Positions 1 through 10,583 of a DNA stretch of 64,000 bases are shown here, in pieces. The number at the start of each line of letters is the position of its first letter. Within the stretch, counting starts at the first letter, position 1. Origin of the DNA: Candidatus Palauibacter polyketidifaciens (GTDB lineage: Bacteria; Gemmatimonadota; Gemmatimonadetes; Palauibacterales; Palauibacteraceae); NCBI RefSeq assembly GCF_947581785.1, contig NZ_CANPVO010000015.1, positions 248,001 to 312,000 of the forward strand. Reading direction: 5' to 3'. Both the position numbers and the translations under genes were made by a program. Below the pieces are notes generated by a model, which was given only the letters and a program-made list of their open reading frames with translations, did not search any database and had not been told where the DNA came from.

Positions 1-31
1 CGATGGAAGAACAACCGGACAAGGAAAACCA

Positions 32-1978
32 ATGGGCAAGATCATCGGAATCGACCTCGGGACGACGAACTCGGTCGTCGCCGTAATGGAAGGTGGAGAC
101 CCCGTCGTCATCCCGAGCGCGGAGGGCGCGCGCACCACGCCCTCGGTGGTCGCCTTCACCAAGGAGGGAGAGCGGCTCGTCGGGCAGGTCGCCAAGCGGC
201 AGGCCGTGACGAACCCGCTCAACACCGTCGCCTCGATCAAGCGCTTCATGGGCCGCAAGCGGTCCGAGGTGGGCGAGGAGATGAAGCTCGTCACCTACGA
301 CATCCAGGGCGACAACCAGGACCGCGTTCAGGTGCGGATTGCGCACGCGGACAAGACCTTCACGCCGCCCGAACTCTCGGCCATGGTGCTGCAGAAGATG
401 AAGCAGACGGCCGAGGACTACCTGGGACAGGAAGTGACCGAGGCCGTGATCACGGTCCCGGCCTACTTCAACGACGCCCAGCGGCAGGCGACGAAGGACG
501 CGGGCCGCGTGGCCGGCCTCACGGTCCGCCGGATCATCAACGAGCCGACGGCGGCGGCGCTCGCCTACGGCCTCGACAAGAAGTCGGACGAGAAAATCGC
601 CGTGTTCGATCTCGGTGGCGGCACCTACGACATCTCCGTGCTCGAACTCGGGGACGGCGTGTTTGAGGTGAAGGCCACCAACGGCGACACGCATCTCGGC
701 GGCGACGACTTCGACCAGCGCCTCATCAACTGGCTCGTGGACGAGTTCAAGAAGGACCAGGGGATCGATCTGTCGGCCGACCCGATGGCCCTGCAGCGCC
801 TCAAGGAGGCGGCGGAGAAGGCGAAGATCGAGCTCAGCTCCACGATGCAGACCGACATCAACCTCCCCTTCATCACCGCCGACGCGTCGGGACCCAAGCA
901 CCTCAACCTCGCCCTCACGCGGGCGAAGTTCGAGCAGCTGGTGGACGACCTGATCCAGCGCACGATTCCGCCGATGGAGAAGGCGCTGGCAGACGCCGGT
1001 CTCTCGGTCGACGAGATCGACGAGGTCATTCTCGTCGGCGGCTCGACCCGGATCCCCAAGATCCAGGACGTCGTGAAGGATTTCTTCGGGCAGGACCCGC
1101 ACAAGGGCGTGAACCCGGACGAGGTCGTGGGCATCGGGGCCGCGATCCAGGGCGGCGTGCTCGGAGGCGACGTGAAGGACGTCCTCCTCCTCGACGTCAC
1201 CCCGCTCTCGCTCGGGATCGAGACGCTGGGCGGCGTCATGACGTCGCTCATCGAGCGCAACACGACGATCCCCACGAAGAAGTCGGAGATCTTCTCGACC
1301 GCGGAGGACAACCAGAACACGGTCGACATCCACGTGCTCCAGGGCGAGCGGAAGATGGCGAGCGGAAACAAGACGATCGGCCGCTTCCAGCTCACGGGCA
1401 TCCCGCCCGCGCCGCGCGGCGTGCCCCAGGTCGAGGTCACCTTCGACATCGACGCGAACGGCATCCTGCACGTGAGCGCCAGGGACAAGGCGACGGGCAA
1501 GGAGCAGAAGATCCGCATCGAGGCGTCTTCGGGGCTCTCCGACGCCGAGATCGAGGGCATGGTGAGGGACGCGGAGTCGCATGCGGCGGAGGACCAGGAG
1601 CGTCGCGAGACCGTCGAGGCCCGCAATCGGCTCGATTCCCTCGTGTACCAGACGGAGAAGAACCTCGAGGACTGGAAAGAGTCGCTCGACGACGCGGACC
1701 GGTCGGCAATCGAGGAGACGCTGGAGCGGGGGCGGGCGGCGCTCAAGCAGGACGACACCGAGGAGGTGGGCGCGGCGAGCACCGCCATCCAGGAAGCGGT
1801 CGGCGCGGCGGCGCAGAAGATGTACGCCGCGGCCGGGATGGGGGCCGACGCTTCGCCGGGCGACATGCCGGGCGCCGGCGACGAAGAGGCCGAGGTCGAG
1901 GTGGAGGCGGACGACGCGGCTGAAGAGGAAGTCGTCGAGGCGGATTACGAGATCGTCGAGGAGTCTGACGACAAGTAG
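32..1978 (+). CDS. dnaK: Hsp70 chaperone DnaK
   Basis: This is the ATP-dependent cytosolic Hsp70 chaperone, which binds exposed hydrophobic segments and works with DnaJ and GrpE. The 648 residues match the usual length. The N-terminal ATPase domain opens with the phosphate-binding motif [10 protein letters not shown] near residue 5 and carries DLGGGTYD near residue 195. The substrate-binding domain follows (about 385-505), then the helical lid and an acidic tail ending in a run of D/E residues. The ATG has an AAGGA ribosome site six bases upstream. The promoter and any dnaJ/grpE neighbours lie outside the window. Downstream, a GC-rich hairpin separates it from the protease gene. The identification is secure. 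Confidence 0.98.
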   Translation: MGKIIGIDLGTTNSVVAVMEGGDPVVIPSAEGARTTPSVVAFTKEGERLVGQVAKRQAVTNPLNTVASIKRFMGRKRSEVGEEMKLVTYDIQGDNQDRVQVRIAHADKTFTPPELSAMVLQKMKQTAEDYLGQEVTEAVITVPAYFNDAQRQATKDAGRVAGLTVRRIINEPTAAALAYGLDKKSDEKIAVFDLGGGTYDISVLELGDGVFEVKATNGDTHLGGDDFDQRLINWLVDEFKKDQGIDLSADPMALQRLKEAAEKAKIELSSTMQTDINLPFITADASGPKHLNLALTRAKFEQLVDDLIQRTIPPMEKALADAGLSVDEIDEVILVGGSTRIPKIQDVVKDFFGQDPHKGVNPDEVVGIGAAIQGGVLGGDVKDVLLLDVTPLSLGIETLGGVMTSLIERNTTIPTKKSEIFSTAEDNQNTVDIHVLQGERKMASGNKTIGRFQLTGIPPAPRGVPQVEVTFDIDANGILHVSARDKATGKEQKIRIEASSGLSDAEIEGMVRDAESHAAEDQERRETVEARNRLDSLVYQTEKNLEDWKESLDDADRSAIEETLERGRAALKQDDTEEVGAASTAIQEAVGAAAQKMYAAAGMGADASPGDMPGAGDEEAEVEVEADDAAEEEVVEADYEIVEESDDK

Positions 1979-2000
1979 CCCTCCGGCGCAGCCCGGCGCC

Positions 2001-2041
2001 GCGCGACCCGGGGGCGTTCCACGGGCAACCCCGGGTCGCGC
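2001..2041 (+). terminator. Hairpin after dnaK, likely terminator
   Basis: A perfect 13-bp inverted repeat (GCGCGACCCGGGG with its complement) encloses a 15-base loop, 22 bases after the dnaK stop. There is no T-run after it, so it may be a factor-assisted terminator or an mRNA-stabilising stem rather than a classical intrinsic terminator. Confidence 0.6.
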
Positions 2042-2109
2042 GCCGTTCATCCCATGGTTCGGCGTGCCAGGTGACGGGTGGGGTCTCGTCGCCGTCATTG
2101 GTGCGGGAG

Positions 2110-2140
2110 TTGAAGGAACGCCAATCGGGTCTGCTATATT
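2110..2140 (+). promoter_or_regulatory. Putative promoter of the HtrA-type protease gene
   Basis: TTGAAG at 2110-2115 and TATATT at 2135-2140 are separated by 19 bases. The -10 is preceded by TG one base upstream (extended -10, TGCTATATT). It lies about 50 bases before the start codon, in the only AT-rich patch of the spacer. This is a pattern match only. Confidence 0.5.
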
Positions 2141-2188
2141 GGGTTCTTCGGCCGTGGAGTCGCGGCTGGTGATGAGGGAGACAGAGTG

Positions 2189-3820
2189 ATGAGCGAATCG
2201 TTGCGTACTCGACTGAATCTGCTGATCGCCACGGCGATCGCGTTCGCGTTCGGCGTGGGGCTGGCTTCGGTGCTGGACCTGACCCCGGTTTCGATCGCGG
2301 CGGACACGGACAGCGATCCGGGGTGGGTGATCGGAGCCCCCTCGGGCGCCGCGGTGACGATGGAGGACGGCTTCTCCGAAGTGGCCCGGCGCGTGGCTCC
2401 CGCCGTCGTGACCATCTACCTCACGGCCGTCCGGGAGGTGAGCACGGCCGACTTCCCGCCCGGTTTCGAGTTCCCGCCCGGTTTCGAGTTTCCCCCCGGC
2501 TTCGAATTCCCGCCCGGCGTCCGACCGCCCTCGGGCGATGAGCCCCCAACCGACGATGCGCCGCCCGAGGCCGACCCGCCCGTGCGTAGGGACTCCTGGA
2601 GCGGATCCGGGTTCATCGTCTCCGAGGACGGCTATGTGGTCACGAACAATCACGTGGTCGCGGGCGCCGAACGCATCGACATCGAACTCCACGACGGACG
2701 GGTCTTCGAGGACGTGGAGCTGGTGGGGCAAGATCCGCAGACGGACGTCGCGCTGCTTCGCCTCGAGGGGGACGACATCTCCGTCCTGCCGATCGGCTCC
2801 AGCGACGAGACGGGGGTCGGGGAGTGGGTGCTCGCCATCGGGAGCCCCGGTTTCCGCACGCAGACGGGGCCGCTCCTCTCTTCGGTGACCGCGGGGATCG
2901 TCTCCGCCAAGGGGCGCAACATCCGCATCCTGCAGAACCGCTCCCCACTCGCGATCGAGGACTTCATTCAGACCGACGCGGTCATCAACCGGGGCAACTC
3001 GGGCGGTCCGCTCGTGAATGCCGCGGGGGAGGTGATCGGCATCAACACCGCGATTCTCTCAACGTCCGGAAACTACCAGGGGTACGGTTTCGCCGTGCCG
3101 ATCGAACTCGCGCGGGAGGTCGTCGACGATCTCATCGAGTTCGGGGAAGTCCGCCGGGCCCTCATTGGCGTCTCGATCACGGATGTCAACGCAGCGGACG
3201 CCGCCTTCTACGGACTCGATCGAGTCGGGGGGGCGAAGATCCAGACCTTTTCCTTCGATGACAGTCCCGCCCGGCTGGCCGGACTCGAAGGCGGGGACGT
3301 CATCGTGGGCGTGGCGGGACAACCCGTCTCCGGCGTGTCGGAGTTGCAGCGGCGGATCCGCGCCTTCGAGCCGGGGGAGACGGTGGAACTGGACGTCGTG
3401 CGCCGCGCCACTCTGGAGCGCGATCAGGCGCGCGTCCGTCTCATTCCGGCGGAGAGCGACTTGCCTCCCCGGCTCGCGGCGCGCCCCGAAGCGCCCGAAC
3501 CGACGGGTGACGTCCTCGGCCTCGAAGTCCGGGATGACAGGCAACTCGAAGCGCGCCATGACGATTATCGGATCGATCCCGGGTTCACGGGCGTCCTCAT
3601 CGTCGACGCCGATTCGCGCGGCGCGGCGGGACGGGCGGGCATCCTTCCCGGCGCGCTCATCGTCGACATCAACGGCGAGGAGATCCGCTCGGGGGCCGAC
3701 TACGAGCGAATCATCTCCGGACTCGGTCCCGGGGACGCGGTGAGCCTGCAGTACAGCTTCCCCACGCCGGATGGGGGCCGGCAGAGCCAGTTCCGGAGCG
3801 TCGTGATCCCGGAGCGTTGA
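2189..3820 (+). CDS. HtrA/Deg-family serine protease with two PDZ domains
   Basis: This is a periplasmic protease/chaperone of the HtrA (DegP/DegQ/DegS) family, expected to degrade misfolded envelope proteins. A single hydrophobic segment (about residues 9-30) is an uncleaved anchor or signal peptide. Next come a Pro/Phe/Gly repeat linker (about 89-112) and the trypsin-like domain with His155 (NNHVV), Asp186 (TDVAL) and Ser271 (GNSGGP). Two PDZ domains follow (about 320-415 and 440-535). The ATG at 2189 is preferred over the adjoining GTG at 2186 because GGAG then sits eight bases upstream. The gene follows dnaK but probably has its own promoter. The family is secure; which Deg paralogue it represents is not. 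Confidence 0.95.
   Translation: MSESLRTRLNLLIATAIAFAFGVGLASVLDLTPVSIAADTDSDPGWVIGAPSGAAVTMEDGFSEVARRVAPAVVTIYLTAVREVSTADFPPGFEFPPGFEFPPGFEFPPGVRPPSGDEPPTDDAPPEADPPVRRDSWSGSGFIVSEDGYVVTNNHVVAGAERIDIELHDGRVFEDVELVGQDPQTDVALLRLEGDDISVLPIGSSDETGVGEWVLAIGSPGFRTQTGPLLSSVTAGIVSAKGRNIRILQNRSPLAIEDFIQTDAVINRGNSGGPLVNAAGEVIGINTAILSTSGNYQGYGFAVPIELAREVVDDLIEFGEVRRALIGVSITDVNAADAAFYGLDRVGGAKIQTFSFDDSPARLAGLEGGDVIVGVAGQPVSGVSELQRRIRAFEPGETVELDVVRRATLERDQARVRLIPAESDLPPRLAARPEAPEPTGDVLGLEVRDDRQLEARHDDYRIDPGFTGVLIVDADSRGAAGRAGILPGALIVDINGEEIRSGADYERIISGLGPGDAVSLQYSFPTPDGGRQSQFRSVVIPER
2453..2524 (+). repeat. 18-bp tandem repeat, four units, inside the protease gene
   Basis: Four consecutive 18-bp units each encode FPPGFE or a close variant (the last reads FPPGVR). 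They lie between the membrane segment and the catalytic domain. The first two units are identical in DNA and the others differ by a few bases, so recent copying with some drift is likely. The product would be a flexible or extended proline-rich stalk. Confidence 0.9.
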
Positions 3821-3926
3821 ACCGCCGGGGCCGAACCGGGCGGGGGCAGGCGCTTGCTTGCCCCTGCCTCAATCGGTCCCGAGATTCCCGCCCGATCCGG
3901 TGCCGCGCCGGGCCGAGCGGAGTCGC

Positions 3927-4009
3927 GCGAAAGTGGCGGAACTGGCAGACGCGCCAGCCTTAGGAGCTGGTGGCCCTTGGCCGTGGGGGTTCGAATCCCC
4001 CCTTTCGCA
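3927..4009 (+). tRNA. tRNA-Leu (anticodon UAG)
   Basis: The acceptor stem GCGAAAG pairs exactly with CTTTCGC at 4002-4008, followed by discriminator A. The anticodon stem CCAGC/GCTGG encloses the loop CTTAGGA, giving anticodon UAG, which reads CUN leucine codons. A long variable arm is present, as expected for a class II tRNA, and the T arm GGGGGTTCGAATCCCCC is canonical. The 3' CCA is not encoded (CTT follows the discriminator), so it must be added after transcription. It lies 47 bases upstream of the tig start and may share its transcript. Confidence 0.97.
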
Positions 4010-4056
4010 CTTCGCCACTCGAACGCAGCAGGGCACGAGCGGGAGCCATACCGACC

Positions 4057-5328
4057 TTGACCGCAGCCGATTCACAAGCCACCGCGACGGATCCGTTCGA
4101 CATCGCGATCAAGCGGGAGAACGACTACCTGCGCCGTCTCGATGTGACCGTGGACCCCGCACAGGTGGCGGCGGCCCGCCGCCGGGAAGCCGCCAGACTC
4201 CGGAAGACGACCCGCATCAAGGGGTTCCGGAAGGGGAAGGTCCCGGTGCGGATCATCGAGGAACGCTACGGGCCTCTCATCGACGAACGGACGGTCGATG
4301 CGCTCGTCAACCGGGCGTACCGGAACGCCGTGCGGCGGCACGATCTCTCCACTATCGGGGAACCCGTGGTGAGCGAACTGGATTACCGGCCGGGGGAGCG
4401 GCTCTCCTTCCGCATCGACGTGGAGGTGATGCCGGTGGTCGAACTCGCGCGGACCGGAGGGTTCCGGATCAAGCGGCGCGATGTGGCCGTCGAGGAAGCG
4501 GACGTCGATGAGGTCATCGAGAACATCCGCAAGGAAAACGCCGTGCTCCAGCCCGTGGACCGGGCGCCGCGCAGCGGGGATGTCGTCGCCGTGGCCATCA
4601 GGGAACACGAGGGAGGCGACGGCGCCGAGGAGAAACCGTACCGGTTCGAGCTCGGTGCGGGCTACGCGATTCCGGACGTGGAAGACGCGATCCTCGCGCT
4701 GGCGCCCGGCGAGGAAGGCACGTTCACGGTCTCCTACCCGGATGACTTCGGGGCCGCGGAACTCGCGGGAACCACCCGGTCGCTGCAGATCCGTCTCGAC
4801 GAGGTCCGTGCCAGCGAGCTGCCTGAGCTCACGGACGAGTTCGCGAGCGAGATCGGAAATTTCGAGACGCTGGCGGCGCTTCGTGAAGCGGTCGAAAAGG
4901 AACTCCTGGCACGCGGTGAACGTCAGGCGGAGGAGGAAGTCGGCGAACAACTTCTCGACGCGGTGATCGAAGCCAACGCCTTCGAGGTGCCGCCGAGTCT
5001 CACGTCGCGTTATCTTGACCGGGTGATCGACGCCCCCGAGGGAGCGGATCCCGAGCAGGTCGAGGAGGCCCGCAAGTCCGTGACCCCCCAGGTGGAGCGT
5101 CAGATAAAGCGGGATCTGGTGCTCGAGCGACTCATCGAGGATCAGGGACTTGATCTGTCGAGCGAGGAGTTCGACGAGCGCCTGTCGGAACTGGGGAAGG
5201 CGAGGGGCAAGAGCCTGGTGGAAACACGCAGGCAGCTCGCGAAGGAGAAGCAGCTCGATCCGCTCCGCCGCCGCTTTGCCATCGACAAGGCGTTCCGATT
5301 TCTGATCGACGGCTCGGAGGTGAGCTGA
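4057..5328 (+). CDS. tig: Trigger factor, ribosome-associated chaperone
   Basis: Trigger factor binds the ribosome exit tunnel and shields nascent chains. The N-terminal ribosome-binding signature GFRKGKVP is present near residue 53, followed by an FKBP-like prolyl isomerase domain (about 150-240) and a long helical C-terminal chaperone region. The start is taken as TTG at 4057, with GGGAG eleven bases upstream, giving 423 residues, which is usual. The frame stays open further upstream only by running through the tRNA, so longer starts are unlikely. The stop overlaps an ATG that opens a ten-codon frame just before clpP. The order tig-clpP-clpX is common in bacteria. Confidence 0.95.
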   Translation: MTAADSQATATDPFDIAIKRENDYLRRLDVTVDPAQVAAARRREAARLRKTTRIKGFRKGKVPVRIIEERYGPLIDERTVDALVNRAYRNAVRRHDLSTIGEPVVSELDYRPGERLSFRIDVEVMPVVELARTGGFRIKRRDVAVEEADVDEVIENIRKENAVLQPVDRAPRSGDVVAVAIREHEGGDGAEEKPYRFELGAGYAIPDVEDAILALAPGEEGTFTVSYPDDFGAAELAGTTRSLQIRLDEVRASELPELTDEFASEIGNFETLAALREAVEKELLARGERQAEEEVGEQLLDAVIEANAFEVPPSLTSRYLDRVIDAPEGADPEQVEEARKSVTPQVERQIKRDLVLERLIEDQGLDLSSEEFDERLSELGKARGKSLVETRRQLAKEKQLDPLRRRFAIDKAFRFLIDGSEVS

Positions 5329-5358
5329 TGGACTTCGCAAACCACGTGAGGGACTGAC

Positions 5359-5994
5359 TTGAGCACGATATTCGCACCGTACGTCATCGAACGGTCGAGC
5401 CGCGGGGAACGCACGTACGACATCTTCTCGCGTCTCCTCATGGACCGGATCGTCTTCCTCGGAGCTCCGATCAACGACGATGTGGCGAACGTGGTGATCG
5501 CCCAGTTGCTCTTCCTGGAGGCGGACAACCCGGAGCGCGAGATCAACATCTACATCAACTCGCCGGGGGGGAGCGTCCAGGCGGGACTCGCGATCTACGA
5601 CACGATGCAGTTCCTGAACGCTCCGGTGGCGACGATGTGCATGGGGATGGCGGCGTCGATGGGAGCGTTCCTGCTCGCCGCCGGTACGCCCGGCAGGCGG
5701 CGCTCGCTGCCGAACGCGAGGATCATGATCCACCAGCCTTCCGGCGGCTCCTACGGGACGGCGGCGGACATCGAGATCCAGGCGAAGGAAATCCTCAACG
5801 CCCGCGAGCGGCTGAACGGGATCCTCGCCGAACACACCGGGCAGGACCTCGATCGGATCGCCGAGGATGTCGACCGCGACCGCTTCATGTCCCCCGAGGA
5901 AGCGCGGGACTACGGGCTCATCGACCTCGTGGTCGCGCGCGAGGCGGAGGTCGACGGCAAGAACGGCCGACCCGGCCCCGCCGTGGCAAAGTAG
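5359..5994 (+). CDS. clpP: ATP-dependent Clp protease proteolytic subunit
   Basis: ClpP forms the tetradecameric peptidase chamber that works with ClpX or ClpA. The catalytic triad is visible as Ser100 (GMAASMGA), His125 (MIHQPSGG) and an Asp near residue 174 in the DRDRF segment. The 211 residues and the lead-in [17 protein letters not shown] match family N termini. This supports the TTG start, which has GAGGGA five bases upstream, over the later internal ATG. clpX follows 36 bases downstream, so the two probably form an operon with tig. Confidence 0.97.
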   Translation: MSTIFAPYVIERSSRGERTYDIFSRLLMDRIVFLGAPINDDVANVVIAQLLFLEADNPEREINIYINSPGGSVQAGLAIYDTMQFLNAPVATMCMGMAASMGAFLLAAGTPGRRRSLPNARIMIHQPSGGSYGTAADIEIQAKEILNARERLNGILAEHTGQDLDRIAEDVDRDRFMSPEEARDYGLIDLVVAREAEVDGKNGRPGPAVAK

Positions 5995-6030
5995 CGCCGG
6001 AGCAACCCGAGGGACCGAGGGGAGGCGACG

Positions 6031-7278
<1,248 letters not shown>

Positions 7279-7285
7279 CGGGCCG

Positions 7286-7906
7286 GTGCCGCCGACGGAT
7301 CGGGGCGTCGCGCGTGTCAGGACGGTGGAATTTGTCGGCGCCATCGGGGCGGCCGGCCAGGAGCCGCCGTGCGACGTCCCCCAGGTCGCGATCGCCGGGC
7401 GCTCGAACGTCGGGAAGTCTTCGCTGCTCAACCGGCTCGTGGGGCGGAAGAGCCTCGCGCGAACCTCGAAGCAGCCGGGGCGCACGCGCGAGATCAACTT
7501 CTTCCTCGTCGACGACCGCTACATGCTCGTCGATCTGCCGGGCTACGGGTTCGCGAATGCGCCGAAGACCGTGCGGAAGAAGTGGGGACGGCTGATCGAC
7601 GGATACCTGCGCCGGACGCCGAAGCTGCTCGGGCTCGTGCTGCTCGTGGACGCGCGCCGCGGACTCACGGACGACGATGAGCGGATGATCGAGTTCCTGG
7701 GGGCGACGGGGACGCCGACGCTCTTCGCACTCACGAAGACGGACAAGCTGAACCGGTCCGCGCGCGGACGGGCAACGAAGAAGCTGCGCGAGGCGCTCGA
7801 CCTCGATGCGGATCAGCTGGTCGAGACGTCGGCCCGCACCGGCGCCGGCGTCGACACGCTGGGAGAGAGCATCGCCGCCCTCATCGCCGAGGCGGCGCCC
7901 GGCTAG
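7286..7906 (+). CDS. engB: Ribosome-biogenesis GTPase EngB (YsxC/YihA)
   Basis: This is a TRAFAC-class GTPase that acts in assembly of the large ribosomal subunit. The G motifs are clear: G1 GRSNVGKSS near residue 38, G3 DLPGYG near 84, G4 TKTD near 151 and the G5-like TSAR near 182. The 206 residues fit the family. The GTG start leaves seven bases after clpX; the extreme N terminus (about 10 residues) is not conserved, so a slightly later start is possible. Confidence 0.95.
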   Translation: MPPTDRGVARVRTVEFVGAIGAAGQEPPCDVPQVAIAGRSNVGKSSLLNRLVGRKSLARTSKQPGRTREINFFLVDDRYMLVDLPGYGFANAPKTVRKKWGRLIDGYLRRTPKLLGLVLLVDARRGLTDDDERMIEFLGATGTPTLFALTKTDKLNRSARGRATKKLREALDLDADQLVETSARTGAGVDTLGESIAALIAEAAPG

Positions 7907-7943
7907 CGGCCGGCTCGACGGACTCGGCGGCGATCCCCGGATC

Positions 7944-8078
7944 GTGCCGGGACTCATCAATCGCCTGTCGGCGCAACTGCTCGGACGCCTCCTGCCGCGC
8001 CGAACGGCGATCCGACTCATCGCCCGCAGCACGCGGCACATCGAGGCCACGGGCTCGGGCCGAAAGGAGACGCGATGA
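7944..8078 (+). CDS. Possible 44-residue peptide, doubtful
   Basis: A GTG-started frame ends in TGA that overlaps the next gene's ATG by four bases (ATGA), the junction used repeatedly in this genome. The peptide is basic and Arg/Leu-rich with no recognised domain. No good ribosome site is visible. It may simply be untranslated leader of the following gene. Confidence 0.2.
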   Translation: MPGLINRLSAQLLGRLLPRRTAIRLIARSTRHIEATGSGRKETR

Positions 8079-9268
8079 GAGGGCTCGTCATCGGACTGCT
8101 CGGGTTTCTTCGGCGCCTCTCGCTCGCGGCGCAGAAGCTTCGGGGCCGAACGCCGGCGGACACGGCCGCGCAGCGCGTGGTGAGCGGAAAGTCGTGGGAT
8201 GAATTCTGCGACACGCTCAAGGCGGCCGGAGCCGCGCTCACCTTCCCGGGCGCGCCCCGCGATCCCTTCAACCAGGCGGAGGGATACCGGTATCTCAGCC
8301 GCCTGGCCCGCGGGGGGCTCATGGCTTTCGTGGAACACGCCGACCCACGGGCACCCGTGCTGCACCGCGTGGCCCACGAGACCGTGAAGCTGGGGAGCGA
8401 CAACCCTGACAACTACTATCAGACGGCCGCGATTCACGGCGACTTCGAGTACCGGATCTCGGGGCGGCGCAACACCGTGAGGTACCTCGGCTTCGGAACG
8501 CAGGCCGGCCACTACGGGCAGGGCGGAGGTCTGCCCCCCACGGGTTATGTCGAGGCGAGCGAGATCGAGATCGGCGATGTCGGCACCTTCGAACTCATCG
8601 TCAGCACCCGGCACCACGAAGGGAACTGGCTTCCGATGACGGCGGAGAGCCGGACGCTGATCGTGCGCCAGACCTTCCTCGACCGGGAGACCGAGGAGCC
8701 GGCCGAGTTGCACATCGAGCGCATCGGCTGTCCGGACGACGAGAAGCGGCCCGGCCCTCTCACACCGGAGCAGATCGATGAGGGGCTGAAGTCCGCCGGG
8801 ACGCTGGTCGCGGGCGCGGCGATGCTGTTCGCGAACTGGGCCCGCGGCTTCCGGAAGCACTCGAACACCCTGCCGATGTTCGATCCGGACGTTTCGCTTC
8901 AGGCGGGGGGCGACCCGAATATCGTCTACTATCACAGCCACTGGGCGGTGGCGGAGGACGAGGCGCTGGTGATCGAGGCGGTGCCCCCCGAGTGCGAGCA
9001 CTGGAACTTCCAGTTGAACAACTACTGGATGGAATCGCTCGACTACCGCTATCACACCATCCACACGAACAAGCACCTCGCGCACCGCGAAGAGGACGGC
9101 TCCATACGCCTGGTGGTGGCCCACGAGAACCCCGGGCTCCCGAACTGGATCGAGACCGCTGGCCACACGTCCGGGACGATGTGCTTTCGCTGGATCCGAG
9201 CGGAGGCGCATCCGCAGCCGCAAACGCGGCTCGTGAAGTTCCCGGAGCTGGACGCGCTCCGCGACTAG
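8075..9268 (+). CDS. DUF1214-like protein of unknown function
   Basis: The 397-residue protein resembles DUF1214-type proteins in its C-terminal half, where a beta-rich region contains YYHSHWAV (about 288-295) and a conserved-looking ECEHWNFQLNNYW segment. A short hydrophobic stretch near residues 4-11 is too weak for a clear signal peptide. The biochemical role of the family is unknown to me. The GAAAGGAG site seven bases before the ATG is strong. It heads a four-gene cluster with a sulfotransferase, a dehydrogenase and an SRPBCC protein, so a role in handling or modifying a hydrophobic small molecule is a reasonable inference only. Confidence 0.75.
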   Translation: MRGLVIGLLGFLRRLSLAAQKLRGRTPADTAAQRVVSGKSWDEFCDTLKAAGAALTFPGAPRDPFNQAEGYRYLSRLARGGLMAFVEHADPRAPVLHRVAHETVKLGSDNPDNYYQTAAIHGDFEYRISGRRNTVRYLGFGTQAGHYGQGGGLPPTGYVEASEIEIGDVGTFELIVSTRHHEGNWLPMTAESRTLIVRQTFLDRETEEPAELHIERIGCPDDEKRPGPLTPEQIDEGLKSAGTLVAGAAMLFANWARGFRKHSNTLPMFDPDVSLQAGGDPNIVYYHSHWAVAEDEALVIEAVPPECEHWNFQLNNYWMESLDYRYHTIHTNKHLAHREEDGSIRLVVAHENPGLPNWIETAGHTSGTMCFRWIRAEAHPQPQTRLVKFPELDALRD

Positions 9269-9287
9269 TCGGGGGGACGAGCACCCG

Positions 9288-10580
9288 GTGCAGACCTCGA
9301 CGGAGTACCGCAGGCCGTACCGGCCCCTGCTCGTGTCGATCTTCAACGCCGCGGGACGCGCGGCCCGGAGGCTCGGCTTCGGCGGCCCCCTGGACGTCGA
9401 CCGAATGGTCGCCGCGGCGAGGCGAAAGACGGGGCTCTCCGACTTCGGCGATGAGTGGTTCCGGGAACCGCTCGATGTCCTCGTGCGATCGATGAACGCC
9501 GAGGCGAGGCTGACGCCGCTGGGGGCGAGGATCCAGCGCGTACGGATCGTATCGGCGCTCTGCACCCGGCTGCGGGTGGAGCGGCTGCTGCGGGAGAAGC
9601 CGGAGATTCTCGACATCCGGCTCGGGAAGATCATCCTCATCGCGGGTCTCCAGCGGACGGCCACGACGCTGCTGCACCGGCTGATCGCGGCGGACCCCGG
9701 GATCCGCTCGCTGAAGTCCTGGGAGGCGCTGAATCCTCTCCCCCTCCCCGGCGAGCGGACGGGCGACCCGCGAGGCCGCATCGGACGGGCGAAGCTGGCG
9801 GTCGGGACGATCCGCTTTCTGGCCCCCGAGTTCCTGGCGATCCACCCCATCGACCACGATGCGCCGGAGGAAGATGTCCTGCTCCTCGACCTCTCGTTCA
9901 TGAGCCAGTCGGCGGAAGCGGCGATGCACGTACCGAGCTATTCGGCGTGGCTCGAAGGGCAGGATCACACGAGGTGCTACGAATACCTGCGCACGATGCT
10001 CAAGATCCTGCACTGGCAGCGCCCGGCTGCCGGCTGGGTGCTGAAGACGCCCCACCACATGGAGCATCTCGATGTCATCCGCGATGTCTTCCCCGGCGTC
10101 TGCGTCGTCCAGACGCACCGGGACCCGAAGAGGTCCGTTCCCTCCTTCTGGAGCATGGTGGCCCACGGGCGGGGAATCTTCAGCGACCACGTCGACCCGG
10201 AGGAGATCGGGACGCACTGGATGCGGAAGACGCGGCGCCTGATCGAGCGTTCCATGGCGGTGCGAAGGAGCGCCGGGGATGGGGGGTTCGTCGATGTGTC
10301 CTACTACGATGTGCTTGGCGACCCGCTCGCGGAGTTGCGAAGGATATACCGGGCCGCGGGGATCGGCTTCACCGCGGAGGCCGAGGCCGCCGCGGAGGCC
10401 GTGTCGCGGCTCAGTCCCGCGGGTCGCCACGGCCGACACGTGTATTCGGCGGCCCACTTCGGTTTCGACGACGCCAGGATCGACGATGACTGCGACGCCT
10501 ACCGGCACGAGTATCGCATCCCGGACGAGACCGCGATGCCCGATGGCGGCCCGCCGGGAACCCGCGACGAGAAACGGTGA
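9288..10580 (+). CDS. PAPS-dependent sulfotransferase family protein
   Basis: This is a likely cytosolic sulfotransferase that moves a sulfuryl group from PAPS to an alcohol or amine. The 5'-phosphosulfate loop is seen as GLQRTATTLLHRL (about 120-132), a Gly-Leu-Gln variant of the usual GxxRSGTT pattern. The 3'-phosphate site is HRDPKRSVPSFW (277-288), with Arg278 and Ser283 in the expected places. A candidate base lies in TPHHMEH near 257. The 430 residues match the bacterial Sulfotransfer_3-like group. It uses a GTG start 19 bases after the DUF1214-like gene and leads into the SDR gene three bases after its stop. The substrate cannot be read from sequence. Confidence 0.85.
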   Translation: MQTSTEYRRPYRPLLVSIFNAAGRAARRLGFGGPLDVDRMVAAARRKTGLSDFGDEWFREPLDVLVRSMNAEARLTPLGARIQRVRIVSALCTRLRVERLLREKPEILDIRLGKIILIAGLQRTATTLLHRLIAADPGIRSLKSWEALNPLPLPGERTGDPRGRIGRAKLAVGTIRFLAPEFLAIHPIDHDAPEEDVLLLDLSFMSQSAEAAMHVPSYSAWLEGQDHTRCYEYLRTMLKILHWQRPAAGWVLKTPHHMEHLDVIRDVFPGVCVVQTHRDPKRSVPSFWSMVAHGRGIFSDHVDPEEIGTHWMRKTRRLIERSMAVRRSAGDGGFVDVSYYDVLGDPLAELRRIYRAAGIGFTAEAEAAAEAVSRLSPAGRHGRHVYSAAHFGFDDARIDDDCDAYRHEYRIPDETAMPDGGPPGTRDEKR

Positions 10581-10583
10581 GAC

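Noticed and set aside
3842-3874. A hairpin after the HtrA-type gene
   Set aside because: Arms such as GGCAGG/CCTGCC are short with competing pairings; too weak to call a terminator.
3970-4056. A tig start inside the tRNA
   Set aside because: It would translate tRNA sequence; the TTG at 4057 gives the expected length.
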